A stretch of 64,000 bases of DNA from Bradyrhizobium sp. CCGUVB4N (GCF_024199945.1 NZ_JANADP010000001.1:4278001-4342000), one strand, 5' to 3'; shown: positions 36,096 to 44,315, numbered from the stretch's first letter. Translations and numbers: made by a program. Notes: generated by a model from the letters alone, not told the origin.

Positions 36096-37694
36096 ATGAC
36101 AGCAGCACAGAACGACCGCTCCGCGTCGGCGCCCTCCGTGGCCTCGGCGCACGACAAGATTCTCATCGTCGACTTCGGCAGCCAGGTGACGCAGCTGATT
36201 GCGCGTCGCGTGCGCGAGGACGGCGTTTATTGCGAGATCGTCCCGTTCAACAAGGCCGAAGAAGCCTTCAAGGAGATGAAGCCGAAAGCGGTGATTCTCT
36301 CCGGGGGCCCGGAGTCGGTGCATGAGGCAGGCTCCCCCCGCGCCCCGCAGCTGATCTTCGCCTCCGGCGTGCCCGTGATGGGCATCTGCTACGGCCAGAT
36401 GACCATGGCGGCCCAGCTCGGCGGCGAGGTCGAGGGCGGCCATCACCGTGAATTCGGCCGCGCCGATGTCGAGGTGAAAGCCGACAGCCAGCTGTTCGAG
36501 GACGTCTGGTCATCGGGCAGCAAGAACCAGGTTTGGATGAGCCATGGCGATCGCATCACCAAGATGCCGCCGGGCTTCAGCGTTGCCGGCATCTCGCCGA
36601 ACGCGCCCTTCGCGATCATCCAGGACGAGAAGCGCAAGTACTACGGCCTGATGTTCCACCCCGAAGTGGTGCACACGCCCGACGGCGCAAAGCTGATCCG
36701 CAACTTCGTGCGCAAGATCGCCGGCCTCACCGGCGACTGGACCATGCGCGCCTTCCGCGAGGAAGAGATCGCAAAGATCCGCGCCCAGGTCGGCAAGGGT
36801 AAGGTGATCTGCGGCCTCTCCGGCGGCGTCGATTCAGCCGTCGCGGCCGTGCTGATTCATGAAGCCATTGGCGACCAGCTCACCTGCGTGTTCGTCGATC
36901 ACGGCATGCTGCGCCTTGATGAGGCCAAGACTGTCGTCGACCTGTTCCGCCACCACTACAACATCCCGCTCGTGCACGTGGATGCGTCGAAGCAGTTTTT
37001 GGGCGAGCTCGAAGGCGTCACCGATCCCGAGAAGAAGCGCAAGACCATCGGCCGGCTCTTCATCGAGGTGTTCGAGCAGGAAGCCAAGAAGCTCGGCGGC
37101 GCCGACTTCCTGGCGCAGGGCACGCTCTATCCCGATGTGATCGAGAGCGTCTCCTTCACCGGCGGCCCCTCGGTGACGATCAAGTCGCACCACAATGTCG
37201 GCGGTCTGCCTGAGCGCATGAACATGAAGCTCGTCGAGCCCCTGCGCGAGCTGTTCAAGGACGAGGTGCGCAAGCTCGGCTACGAGCTGGGCCTCCCCGA
37301 AATCTTCGTCGGCCGTCACCCGTTCCCGGGCCCGGGCCTCGCCATCCGCTGCCCCGGCGACATCACGAAGGACAAGCTCGACATCCTGCGCAAGGCCGAT
37401 GCCGTCTACATCGACCAGATCCGCAAGCACGGCCTCTACGACGACATCTGGCAGGCTTTTGCGGTGCTGCTCCCGGTGAAGACGGTGGGCGTCATGGGCG
37501 ACGGCCGCACCTACGATTATGTCGTGGGCCTCCGCGCCGTCACCTCAACCGACGGCATGACCGCGGACTTCTACCAGTTCGACATGAAGTTCCTGGGCGA
37601 GACCGCCACGCGCATCATCAACGAGGTGAAGGGCGTGAATCGGGTGGTGTACGACGTGACGAGCAAGCCGCCTGGGACGATTGAGTGGGAGTAG
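36096..37694 (+). CDS. guaA: GMP synthase (glutamine-hydrolysing)
   Basis: A 532-residue protein with both GuaA domains. The class I glutamine amidotransferase (residues 25-215) has the catalytic Cys in GICYGQMTMA and His/Glu in LMFHPEVVHT. The ATP-pyrophosphatase domain has the P-loop GLSGGVDSAVAAVL, and the C-terminal dimerisation domain ends GTIEWE. It converts XMP to GMP using glutamine. The frame is open further upstream; ATG 36096 gives the expected length, with about 20 extra N-terminal residues (TAAQNDRSASAPSVAS). Confidence 0.96.
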   Translation: MTAAQNDRSASAPSVASAHDKILIVDFGSQVTQLIARRVREDGVYCEIVPFNKAEEAFKEMKPKAVILSGGPESVHEAGSPRAPQLIFASGVPVMGICYGQMTMAAQLGGEVEGGHHREFGRADVEVKADSQLFEDVWSSGSKNQVWMSHGDRITKMPPGFSVAGISPNAPFAIIQDEKRKYYGLMFHPEVVHTPDGAKLIRNFVRKIAGLTGDWTMRAFREEEIAKIRAQVGKGKVICGLSGGVDSAVAAVLIHEAIGDQLTCVFVDHGMLRLDEAKTVVDLFRHHYNIPLVHVDASKQFLGELEGVTDPEKKRKTIGRLFIEVFEQEAKKLGGADFLAQGTLYPDVIESVSFTGGPSVTIKSHHNVGGLPERMNMKLVEPLRELFKDEVRKLGYELGLPEIFVGRHPFPGPGLAIRCPGDITKDKLDILRKADAVYIDQIRKHGLYDDIWQAFAVLLPVKTVGVMGDGRTYDYVVGLRAVTSTDGMTADFYQFDMKFLGETATRIINEVKGVNRVVYDVTSKPPGTIEWE

Positions 37695-37746
37695 GAGTGT
37701 GCCGAATCGATCCCTGACGCTCAACACAGGCGGCTTCGCCTAGATC

Positions 37747-38646
37747 ATGGGATTTGGGGTATTCATCCATCGATCGGACTCGATCTACGATGACAGCCCT
37801 GCTGAACGATACCAGTTTCCCAGTCAGTACTTGCGTCGCGTTGAAGCCTGCATCGGCGACTGGATCATCTATTACGAACCGAGCAAGGTCGCCGAGACGC
37901 GCGGCTATTTTGCGATTGCTCGGGTTCAGCAGGTTATTCCCGACCCCGGGACTGCGGGCATGTATCTAGCTCTGATTGAGGCCGGAAGTTATCTCGATTT
38001 TGCCAATCCGGTTTCCTTCAACGGGCCCGATGGTCCCGTGGAGCGCGGTGTCTTGAATGAGCAGGGACGAATTTCGGGGCGCGCTCAGTCGGCGGTCCGT
38101 GCGATCTCACCCGACGATTTCAATAGAATTTGCGAACTCGGTCTTGCTGAGAATGCTCCGCTGCTGCCGCGGCGTGATGACGATATCCGACCGCTCGATC
38201 TCAATGAGACGCAGGCGCCGTTCCAATTCGAACAGCAGCGCGACCGCGTCAACCTAACTGTGTCGAGAGTTCTGCGCGATCGCGTTTTTCGCCGCATCGT
38301 GCTTCGCGCTTACGATGAGCGCTGCGCTGTTACCGGTTTGAAGCTCATCAATGGAATGGGGCGCGCGGAAGTCGCCGCTGCTCACATAAGACCTGTTGAA
38401 GCCAACGGGCCGGACGTCATCAGCAATGGCATCGCTCTTTCAGGCACAGCGCATTGGATGTTTGATCGCGGCCTCATCAGTCTCGCTGACGATCTCGAGA
38501 TTCTGATCTCGCGTCATACCAACGATCTCGACGGCGTGCGATCGATGATTAACAAGACAGGTCGTGCGAGTGCGCCCCAGCGCATATCAGATCGCCCACA
38601 CCCACACTTTCTGAAGTGGCATCGCGAAAATTGCTTCAAGCAATAG
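37747..38646 (+). CDS. HNH endonuclease with N-terminal EVE/PUA-like domain (probable modification-dependent restriction enzyme)
   Basis: A 299-residue protein. The C-terminal third is an HNH domain: YDERCAVTGLKLINGMG, EVAAAHIRPVEANGPD, VISNGIALSGTAHWMFDRGLISL, with Cys, the AAAH histidine, the central Asn and the WMFD segment of HNH_2 nucleases. The N-terminal 120 residues (GFGVFIHRS, GDWIIYYEPSK, GYFAIARVQQVIPDP) look like a PUA/EVE-type base-reading domain. EVE-HNH proteins of this size, such as VcaM4I, cut DNA carrying modified cytosine. No methyltransferase gene lies near, fitting a type IV enzyme. Codon use is less GC-biased than in guaA, hinting at transfer. No good ribosome site is seen before the ATG. 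Confidence 0.8.
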   Translation: MGFGVFIHRSDSIYDDSPAERYQFPSQYLRRVEACIGDWIIYYEPSKVAETRGYFAIARVQQVIPDPGTAGMYLALIEAGSYLDFANPVSFNGPDGPVERGVLNEQGRISGRAQSAVRAISPDDFNRICELGLAENAPLLPRRDDDIRPLDLNETQAPFQFEQQRDRVNLTVSRVLRDRVFRRIVLRAYDERCAVTGLKLINGMGRAEVAAAHIRPVEANGPDVISNGIALSGTAHWMFDRGLISLADDLEILISRHTNDLDGVRSMINKTGRASAPQRISDRPHPHFLKWHRENCFKQ

Positions 38647-38718
38647 GAATACACTGGCAGTGCACCGATGGTGAGCGTTACGATGCTTGTGACGTCGGAC
38701 GCCGATTTAATGCAACTC

Positions 38719-38792
38719 GTAGGATGGGTGGAGCGCAGCGAAACCCATCGTGGTCGGATTGATGGGTATCGCTTTGCTCCGCCCGTCCTGCG
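38719..38792. repeat. Palindromic repeat, GGATGGGTAGAGCGAAGCG family (diverged)
   Basis: TAGGATGGGTGGAGCGCAGCG/AAACCCATC and GATGGGTATCGCTTTGCTCC/GCCCGTCCTG pair imperfectly. A more diverged copy of the repeats at 10433 and 40680. Confidence 0.7.
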
Positions 38793-38834
38793 AGCTCTGG
38801 CAAGTAATGCAATGTCGATAGGAGGGCGGGGGAC

Positions 38835-39320
38835 ATGAGTGAGGACGAAAACAAGAAGGAATTCGTTGAACGGGTCCGGCGCCACTTTGAGAAGATCACG
38901 CCTCGACTGAATAAAGAAATGGCGATGATCGCAGCATTGTCATGGGATGAAGAGGCGAGATTCCTCCTGATTGAATACGACGCGTCACAGTTCAGCGACG
39001 AATTTTTTGTGGCACTATGGGCGATGGATGCCGATGGCGAACCTGTTGATCGGGAAGGGCACTGGTTTCTGAAGGGCCGGACAGTCGTCGTTCCCTCCAA
39101 AATTTATGATGACGAGAAATACGAGGCGATTGAACCGGGGGAAGTGGCTTCAGAGCTTCTGGAGCAATGGTTCGCCCAAGCGTGGCGTGCCCACGGGCAT
39201 AAGGGGCTTCCGGCGTATCTCGGCCACCACGACAGCTATTTCAAGATTGATCTGGCCACCAGCGAACAGGTGAATTGGGACAGCATCGTTGCGCGAGCAA
39301 AGGCTGGGTTGGCCCCATAG
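38835..39320 (+). CDS. Hypothetical protein
   Basis: A 161-residue acidic soluble protein with no signal or membrane segment. The N-terminus is a charged helix (KEFVERVRRHFEKITPRLNKEM); the middle has alternating strands (ARFLLIEYDASQFSDEFFVALWAMD) and several aromatic residues. No family is recognised; small single-domain immunity or anti-restriction proteins can look like this, but nothing proves it. AGGAGGGCGGGGGAC gives a very strong ribosome site. It follows the HNH nuclease by 188 bases and shares its lower GC bias. Confidence 0.62.
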   Translation: MSEDENKKEFVERVRRHFEKITPRLNKEMAMIAALSWDEEARFLLIEYDASQFSDEFFVALWAMDADGEPVDREGHWFLKGRTVVVPSKIYDDEKYEAIEPGEVASELLEQWFAQAWRAHGHKGLPAYLGHHDSYFKIDLATSEQVNWDSIVARAKAGLAP

Positions 39321-39425
39321 TGCTAACGAACCTATTCGCCGCGTAGGTGCCCAGCGCTTGCGTCGGATGTCCACCACGCGCTCCCGTGCTACGACATCAT
39401 CATCGCATCTCCGGAGCCCGCGTTG

Positions 39426-40673
39426 ATGTCCGTCCCGCCCACCAATCCCACTGCCGTCGAGTCCGACCCAGAAACCCTCGGCTGGATGCGCGGCTTCCCG
39501 CCGTCTCCTGATCGCCTCATCACTTTCCAGGACGGCTCATTCCGCAATTTCCCCGAGCTCCGTTGGGCCTGGAGCAACATTCGCCAGCTGGTGCCGACGG
39601 TGAATGTCTGGCGCGGCGCGGGGCCTGCGTCGCCGCTGCCGCGCGCGGAGCAGGACATCGGCGCGGTCGCTTCGACCACGCTGGACGGGCGGCCGATGAC
39701 CTTCGCGACAATGCTGGAGGAGACGTATGCAGACGGCATCGCCGTGCTGCATCGGGGCAGACTGATCTATGAGCGCTATTTCGGCGCGTTGAAGCCGCAC
39801 AAGCCGCATATCGCGATGTCGGTGACGAAATCGTTCACTGGTGTGCTGGCCGGCATCCTGATCGCGGAGGGCAAGATCGATCCGCAGGCGCCGGTCACCG
39901 ACTATGTGCCGGAGCTGAAGGCGAGCGCGTTCGGCGACGCGCGCGTGCATGAGGCCATGGATATGACCACGGGTCTCGCATACACCGAAGTCTACAACGA
40001 CAGGAATTCCGCCGTGTGGGACCTGCGGCGCGCCAACGGCATGGCGCCGATCCCGCCGGACTATGACGGCGCGACTAACATCTTCGACTTCCTCGTCGCG
40101 CAGAAAAAGCAGGGCGAGCACGGCAAGGCGTTTTCCTACAAGACCGTCAATTCCGACGTGCTGGCCTGGGTCATCAGGCGCGCCAGCGGCATGACGCTTT
40201 CAGATCTGCTCTCCGAACGGATCTGGCAGCCGATGGGCGCGGAGGAGGACGCGCACTATCACGTCGACCGCATCGGCACCGAGAGCGGCGGCGGTGGTCT
40301 CTCGACGACACTGCGCGATCTCGCCCGCTTCGGCGAAACCATCCGCAATCACGGCCGCTTCAACCGGCGCCAGATCGTGCCGTCGCAGGTGGTCGAGGAC
40401 ATCGCGCGCGGTGGCGACCCCGAGAAATTCAAGCCGGCCGGCTACACCACGCTGCCCGGCGCGTCCTACCGCAATCAATGGTGGGTGACGCACAACGCGT
40501 ATGGTGCCTACATGGCGCGCGGCGTCCATGGCCAGGGCATCTACATCGATCCCAGGGCCGAGATGGTGATCGCGCGCTACGCCTCGCACCCGGTCGCGGG
40601 CAACGCGGCCAACGATCCGGTGACGCTGCCGGCGTATATGGCGCTGGCGAAGGAATTGATGGCGGGCGGGTAG
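39426..40673 (+). CDS. Serine hydrolase, class C beta-lactamase/6-aminohexanoate-dimer hydrolase-like
   Basis: A 415-residue penicillin-binding-like hydrolase without a signal peptide. The catalytic serine-lysine pair is in AMSVTKSFTGVL (SxxK, near residue 137), and the second motif is FSYKTVNSDVLAW. The late segment GVHGQGIYIDPRAEMVIAR corresponds to the third (KTG-like) region, here with HGQG. The closest known group is NylB-like esterases/amidases. It is cytosolic and monocistronic, with a repeat directly after the stop. Confidence 0.83.
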   Translation: MSVPPTNPTAVESDPETLGWMRGFPPSPDRLITFQDGSFRNFPELRWAWSNIRQLVPTVNVWRGAGPASPLPRAEQDIGAVASTTLDGRPMTFATMLEETYADGIAVLHRGRLIYERYFGALKPHKPHIAMSVTKSFTGVLAGILIAEGKIDPQAPVTDYVPELKASAFGDARVHEAMDMTTGLAYTEVYNDRNSAVWDLRRANGMAPIPPDYDGATNIFDFLVAQKKQGEHGKAFSYKTVNSDVLAWVIRRASGMTLSDLLSERIWQPMGAEEDAHYHVDRIGTESGGGGLSTTLRDLARFGETIRNHGRFNRRQIVPSQVVEDIARGGDPEKFKPAGYTTLPGASYRNQWWVTHNAYGAYMARGVHGQGIYIDPRAEMVIARYASHPVAGNAANDPVTLPAYMALAKELMAGG

Positions 40674-40679
40674 GGGCTT

Positions 40680-40764
40680 GTAGGATGGGTAGAGCGAAGC
40701 GAAACCCATCATCGCGCCTCCATTAAGAACGCGATGGGTTTCGCTGCGCTCTACCCATCCTACA
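40680..40764. repeat. Palindromic repeat, GGATGGGTAGAGCGAAGCG family
   Basis: GTAGGATGGGTAGAGCGAAGCG/AAACCCATC and GATGGGTTTCGCTGCGCTC/TACCCATCCTAC pair almost perfectly, 21 bases or more per arm. The best preserved copy of this family in the window. Confidence 0.82.
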
Positions 40765-40843
40765 CGTTTCTGCCAAACCGCAAGATCGGTCGAGCATATC
40801 ACACCCATCTTCGCCTAACTCAAGCCGCCACGGAGGAGGGACG

Positions 40844-41725
40844 ATGACGGCGGCATTGCGAAATTATCAGGCCCGGATGCGGCGGGTGCTCGATCATATC
40901 GACCAGCACCTCGACGCGGATCTGGACCTGGACAGGTTGAGCGACGTCGCAGCGTTCTCGAAGTTTCATTTCCACCGGCAATTCAAGGCGACCTTCGGGT
41001 TGTCGGTTCATCGCTATGTCCAGCTCGCCCGTATGAAGCGCGCGTCGCATCAGCTGGCCTACAATGACGCTCTTGATGTCACCGACATCGCGATGGATGC
41101 CGGCTACGACGCGCCTGACGCCTTCGCCCGCGCCTTTCGGCAACGGTTCGGGCAATCGCCGTCGTCGTTCCGGAAATCGCCGGACTGGGAGCCGTGGCTT
41201 GCGGCCTTCGGGCCTCTCGACAACGCGAGGAGCAAGCTCATGCAGAAGAATTTTAGCACTGACGACGTGACGATCCGCGATGTGCCCCCCACGCGGGTCG
41301 CGATCTTGGAGCATCGGGGAAACCCTGAGACGCTTGGTGACACGATCCGGCGGTTCATCGCGTGGCGCAAGGCCGCCGGCCTGCACCCCAGGACAAGTCC
41401 GACCTTCAATGTCTGGCATTCCGAGGGGCGCCCCGTGCAGCAGGACGAATATCACATCGACCTCTGCGTCGGCACCGACCAGCCGATCGTCGCGAACGGC
41501 GAAGCGATCAAGGCCGGCGAGATCCCCGGCGGACGCTGCGCGGTGCTGCGCGTCGTCGGCTTTACCGACAATCTGGAGCCCGCCGCGCTCTATCTCTATC
41601 GCGACTGGCTTCCGGCCAGCGGCGAGGAAGCGCGCGACTTTCCGATCTACTGCCAGCGGCTGAGCCTGTTCCCGGAGGTGCCGGAGCATGAGGCCATGGC
41701 GGACGTTTTCCTGCCGTTGAAGTAG
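40844..41725 (+). CDS. AraC-family regulator with C-terminal GyrI-like domain
   Basis: A 293-residue protein. Residues 1-110 hold two helix-turn-helix units of the AraC/XylS type (LDRLSDVAAFSKFHFHRQFKATFGLSVHRYVQLARMKRA and DVTDIAMDAGYDAPDAFARAFRQRFGQSPSSFR). The C-terminal 150 residues form a GyrI/BmrR-like effector domain (VTIRDVPPTRVAILEHRGNPETLG), which binds hydrophobic small molecules. It resembles Rob/SoxS-type drug-responsive activators. A GGAGGAGGGAC ribosome site precedes the ATG. Confidence 0.88.
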   Translation: MTAALRNYQARMRRVLDHIDQHLDADLDLDRLSDVAAFSKFHFHRQFKATFGLSVHRYVQLARMKRASHQLAYNDALDVTDIAMDAGYDAPDAFARAFRQRFGQSPSSFRKSPDWEPWLAAFGPLDNARSKLMQKNFSTDDVTIRDVPPTRVAILEHRGNPETLGDTIRRFIAWRKAAGLHPRTSPTFNVWHSEGRPVQQDEYHIDLCVGTDQPIVANGEAIKAGEIPGGRCAVLRVVGFTDNLEPAALYLYRDWLPASGEEARDFPIYCQRLSLFPEVPEHEAMADVFLPLK

Positions 41726-41740
41726 TCGCTCGGATGGCGT

Positions 41741-41775
41741 GTAGGACGGATTGCGCTTGCGCTCATCCGCCCTAC
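41741..41775. repeat. Short palindromic repeat overlapping a stop codon
   Basis: GTAGGACGGATTGCGCTTGCG and GCTCATCCGCCCTAC pair around a short loop. Its right end includes the stop codon (CTA on this strand) of the monooxygenase at 41772. Confidence 0.68.
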
Positions 41776-42902
41776 GCCTGTCGCATCCCCGTGAAGAAGT
41801 CCACCAGGCCGAACGGCGCGCGTTCGCCGAGGCAGAGCTCCAGGATTTCATGCGCGCCGATTGCGGCAGAGCGGCTGCGCGGGAACAGCGCGGCTTCGTA
41901 AGTCGCTAATGCCGCTTCGATGTCGTCGGGGTAGGCAGCGATGGCCTTGCCAAGCTCGGCGCCATCGAGCATCGCGAGGTTTGCGCCGTCGCCGGCCGGC
42001 GGCATCAAATGCGCGGCATCGCCGAGCAGCGTCACTCCACCCTCACGCTCCCAGCGATGGTCGTTGGGTAGCGCGTGGAGCATGCGCAGCACCAGCGGCG
42101 TGTCGGCGTCGGTGATCAGCGCCGTGAGCCCCGGCGCCCAGCCGGCGAATTCGGTCGCGATGCGTGCCGTTGCAGTGGGGACATCGGTGAAGTCGATCGC
42201 GGAAAACCATTCGGCGGAACGGTTCAGCGCGATATAGGCGTGAAGCGCGCTGTCCGGCTCGCGGTGCGCGAAAATGCCTTTGCCGGGCGCGTTCGCGAAC
42301 AGCGCACCGCCGCCGACAGCCTCGGCCGCCGCACGATGCCGCGCGTCCGCATCGTGCAGATAAGTCTCGATGAAGGACGTTCCGACATATTTGGGCGTCG
42401 CATCCGACAGCAGCGGTCGCACCTTTGACCACGCCCCGTCGGCGCCAACGAGAAGTTCGGTGCTGACGCCAAAACCGTCGGCGAATGTCAGCTCATGCCG
42501 CCCGGCACCGCGTGCAACCACGCCCGCAAGCTTCTTGTCCCATCGGATCGTCTCGGCGGGCAGGGAGTCCAGAAGGATGCGCCGCAGCGCGCCACGACGC
42601 ACCTCAGGTCGCCCGCCCGTGCCGTCGTCGGGCTCGTCGAGCAACACCTTGCCATTCTGGTCGAGAACGCGCGAGGCCTGGCCGCCCTCATGGATGAGCG
42701 CGCGGAATTCCTCGAACAAGCCAGCCGCCTTGAGTGCGAGCTGTCCGCTGTCGTCGTGGATGTCGAGCATGCCGCCTTGCGTCCGCGCCATCGCCGACGC
42801 TTCGGCCTCGTAGACGGTGACGGGAATGCCATGCAGGTGAAGTACGCGGGCGAGGGTGAGGCCGCCGAGGCCTGCACCGACAATCGTAACCGGAGGCGTC
42901 AT
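41772..42902 (-). CDS. FAD-dependent monooxygenase (TetX/PHBH-like)
   Basis: A 376-residue class A flavoprotein monooxygenase. It begins with the FAD motif VTIVGAGLGGLTLARVLHLHGIPVTVYE, has the GAD box VGADGAWSKVRPLL (about residue 155) and the second FAD motif LLGDAAHLMPPAGDGANLAMLDG (about residue 285). The layout, with QGGMLDIHDDSGQLALK, is that of the TetX-like group acting on aromatic antibiotics or dyes. It is divergent from a TetR gene, with two palindromic operators between them, so it is probably induced by its own substrate. Confidence 0.88.
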   Translation of the reverse strand: MTPPVTIVGAGLGGLTLARVLHLHGIPVTVYEAEASAMARTQGGMLDIHDDSGQLALKAAGLFEEFRALIHEGGQASRVLDQNGKVLLDEPDDGTGGRPEVRRGALRRILLDSLPAETIRWDKKLAGVVARGAGRHELTFADGFGVSTELLVGADGAWSKVRPLLSDATPKYVGTSFIETYLHDADARHRAAAEAVGGGALFANAPGKGIFAHREPDSALHAYIALNRSAEWFSAIDFTDVPTATARIATEFAGWAPGLTALITDADTPLVLRMLHALPNDHRWEREGGVTLLGDAAHLMPPAGDGANLAMLDGAELGKAIAAYPDDIEAALATYEAALFPRSRSAAIGAHEILELCLGERAPFGLVDFFTGMRQA

Positions 42903-42923
42903 CGGGTTCTTTACCAATGTGAA

Positions 42924-42938
42924 TGGAACGTTGTTCCA
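42924..42938. promoter_or_regulatory. TetR operator 1 (TGGAACGTTGTTCCA)
   Basis: A 15-base palindrome TGGAAC-GTT-GTTCCA between the divergent monooxygenase and TetR genes. An almost identical copy is centred 21 bases away (two helical turns), so two repressor dimers could bind on one face. Confidence 0.75.
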
Positions 42939-42944
42939 TAGCAT

Positions 42945-42959
42945 TGGAACGACGTTCCA
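42945..42959. promoter_or_regulatory. TetR operator 2 (TGGAACGACGTTCCA)
   Basis: A 15-base palindrome TGGAAC-GAC-GTTCCA, matching operator 1 except in the central bases. It lies 12 bases before the TetR start codon, consistent with autorepression. Confidence 0.75.
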
Positions 42960-42970
42960 GTCATGTCAAG

Positions 42971-43660
42971 ATGGCGACCATGGCGAAGAAGACCAACCGG
43001 ATTGAGCGGCGCACCGATGCGCTCACGCGGGAGCGGATCGTCGCGGCCGCAATCGAGATCCTGGACAGCGGCGGCGAGGGCGCGCTGACCGTCCGCGCGC
43101 TCGCGGCGCATCTGGCAACCGGAAGCGGGGCGATCTATTGGCACGTGGCCGACAAGGGCGAGCTGCTTGCGGCCGCGACTGACGAGGTCATCGCGCGTGT
43201 CATGTCCGAGCTGCCCGGCGGCACCAGGCCGCGCGAGGCGATCCGTGCGGTCGCACTCGGCGTATTCGACGCGATCGATGTCCACCCCTGGGTCGGCGCG
43301 CAGCTGTTTCGCGAGCCGTGGCGGCCGGCGATGCTGGACATCATCGAGAGCGTCGGCGGACGGCTCCAGGCGCTCGGCGTGCCCAAGGCTGCGCAGTTCG
43401 ATTCCGCATCGGCGCTGGTGCACTACATCCTCGGGGTCGCCGGACAGAACGCCGCGAACGCCCGCGTTCATGCCCCCGATACGGATCGATCGGCCTTTCT
43501 TGCATCCGTCGCGGCGCAGTGGGAGGCGCTCGATTCCGCAAAATATCCATTCGTGCGGCAGATGGCGACGCAGCTCCGCGACCACGACGACCGCGCGCAG
43601 TTCTTGGCCGGCATCGATCTGATCCTGGCGGGGATCGGTACGTTAGGTAGGGCGGATTAG
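42971..43660 (+). CDS. TetR-family transcriptional regulator
   Basis: A 229-residue TetR protein with the DNA-binding domain TRERIVAAAIEILDSGGEGALTVRALAAHLATGSGAIYWHVADKGELL (residues 18-65) and a TetR_C-type ligand domain. The TetR(tetracycline)-like helix 3, GSGAIYWHV, resembles repressors of TetX-type and drug-export genes. ATG 42971 or 42980 are both possible starts. It is divergent from the flavin monooxygenase, with two operator palindromes in the 68-base gap. Its stop codon lies inside a palindromic repeat. Confidence 0.88.
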   Translation: MATMAKKTNRIERRTDALTRERIVAAAIEILDSGGEGALTVRALAAHLATGSGAIYWHVADKGELLAAATDEVIARVMSELPGGTRPREAIRAVALGVFDAIDVHPWVGAQLFREPWRPAMLDIIESVGGRLQALGVPKAAQFDSASALVHYILGVAGQNAANARVHAPDTDRSAFLASVAAQWEALDSAKYPFVRQMATQLRDHDDRAQFLAGIDLILAGIGTLGRAD

Positions 43661-43731
43661 CGAAGCGTAATCCGCCATCTTGGAGCGGCGCATAAACATG
43701 GCGGATTACGCCTTTGGCTAATCCGCCCTAC
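43647..43731. repeat. Palindromic repeat, GTAGGGCGGATTA type, overlapping a stop codon
   Basis: GTAGGGCGGATTAGCGAAGCG/TAATCCGCCAT and ATGGCGGATTACGCC/TAATCCGCCCTAC pair. The stop codon of the TetR gene (TAG at 43658) lies inside the left arm, so the repeat defines the last residues of that protein. Confidence 0.78.
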
Positions 43732-43739
43732 GGAACCGT

Positions 43740-44237
43740 TCACCCCCGCGCCATCTTCTCGAATTTCTTCACCAGCCGCTCGCGCTTGAGCCGCGACAGC
43801 CGCTGGATCCAGAACATCCCGTCGAGCTGGTCGATCTCGTGCTGATGGCAGACGGCGCGCAAGGCCTCGGACTCCTCGCTTTGCGCGTTGCCGTCGAGAT
43901 CCCAGTAGCCGATCCGCACCCGGGCGTGGCGCTGCACCTCGTCATTGACGCCGGGCATCGAGACGCTGCCTTCCTTGTGCAGGATCATCTCGGGCGAGGC
44001 CCATTCGATCACGGGATTGACGTAGGTCTGCGGGCCCACCTTGGCGTCGAGCTCGAGCACGACGATGCGCAAGGGCACGCCGATATGCGGCGCCGTGATG
44101 CCGATGCCGGGCGCGGCGCGCATCGTCTCCAGCAGATCGGCTGCGAGCTCGCGCAAGCCATCGTCGAAGGCGGTGACGGGCCGCGCGGGCATGGCGAGGC
44201 GGCGGTCGGGGTAGCGAACGATCGGACGAATGGTCAT
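43740..44237 (-). CDS. Peptide deformylase-like protein with substituted metal ligands
   Basis: A 165-residue protein of the Def fold. All three signature motifs are recognisable but altered. Motif 1 is GIGITAPHIG (usual Gln is His). Motif 2 is EGSVSMPG, where the metal-binding Cys of EGCLS is Ser. Motif 3 is HEIDQLDG, where the second His of HExxH is Gln. Two of the three metal ligands are therefore lost. Reading the codons (AGC and CAG on the coding strand) confirms both changes. It may not deformylate nascent proteins as a normal Def would. AGGAG precedes the ATG. It is divergent from the broken TetR gene, whose operator lies in the shared gap. Confidence 0.82.
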   Translation of the reverse strand: MTIRPIVRYPDRRLAMPARPVTAFDDGLRELAADLLETMRAAPGIGITAPHIGVPLRIVVLELDAKVGPQTYVNPVIEWASPEMILHKEGSVSMPGVNDEVQRHARVRIGYWDLDGNAQSEESEALRAVCHQHEIDQLDGMFWIQRLSRLKRERLVKKFEKMARG

Positions 44238-44288
44238 TTGAGGCTCCTACCACTCACGGGGGAGTGAAGCACCCCGGTTCTTGACGAT

Positions 44289-44302
44289 CTACCAACTGGT
44301 AG
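44289..44302. promoter_or_regulatory. Putative TetR operator (CTACCAACTGGTAG)
   Basis: CTACCA and TGGTAG are inverted around AC, and the site is followed by GTAGT. It lies between the deformylase-like gene and the TetR gene, 14 bases before the TetR ATG. A 13-of-14 match is at 44958. Confidence 0.65.
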
Positions 44303-44315
44303 GTAGTCAAGGGTC

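Noticed and set aside
10433..43731. Repeated palindromes as a CRISPR array
   Set aside because: The copies are scattered singly between genes, not in tandem with regular spacers, and no cas gene is present.
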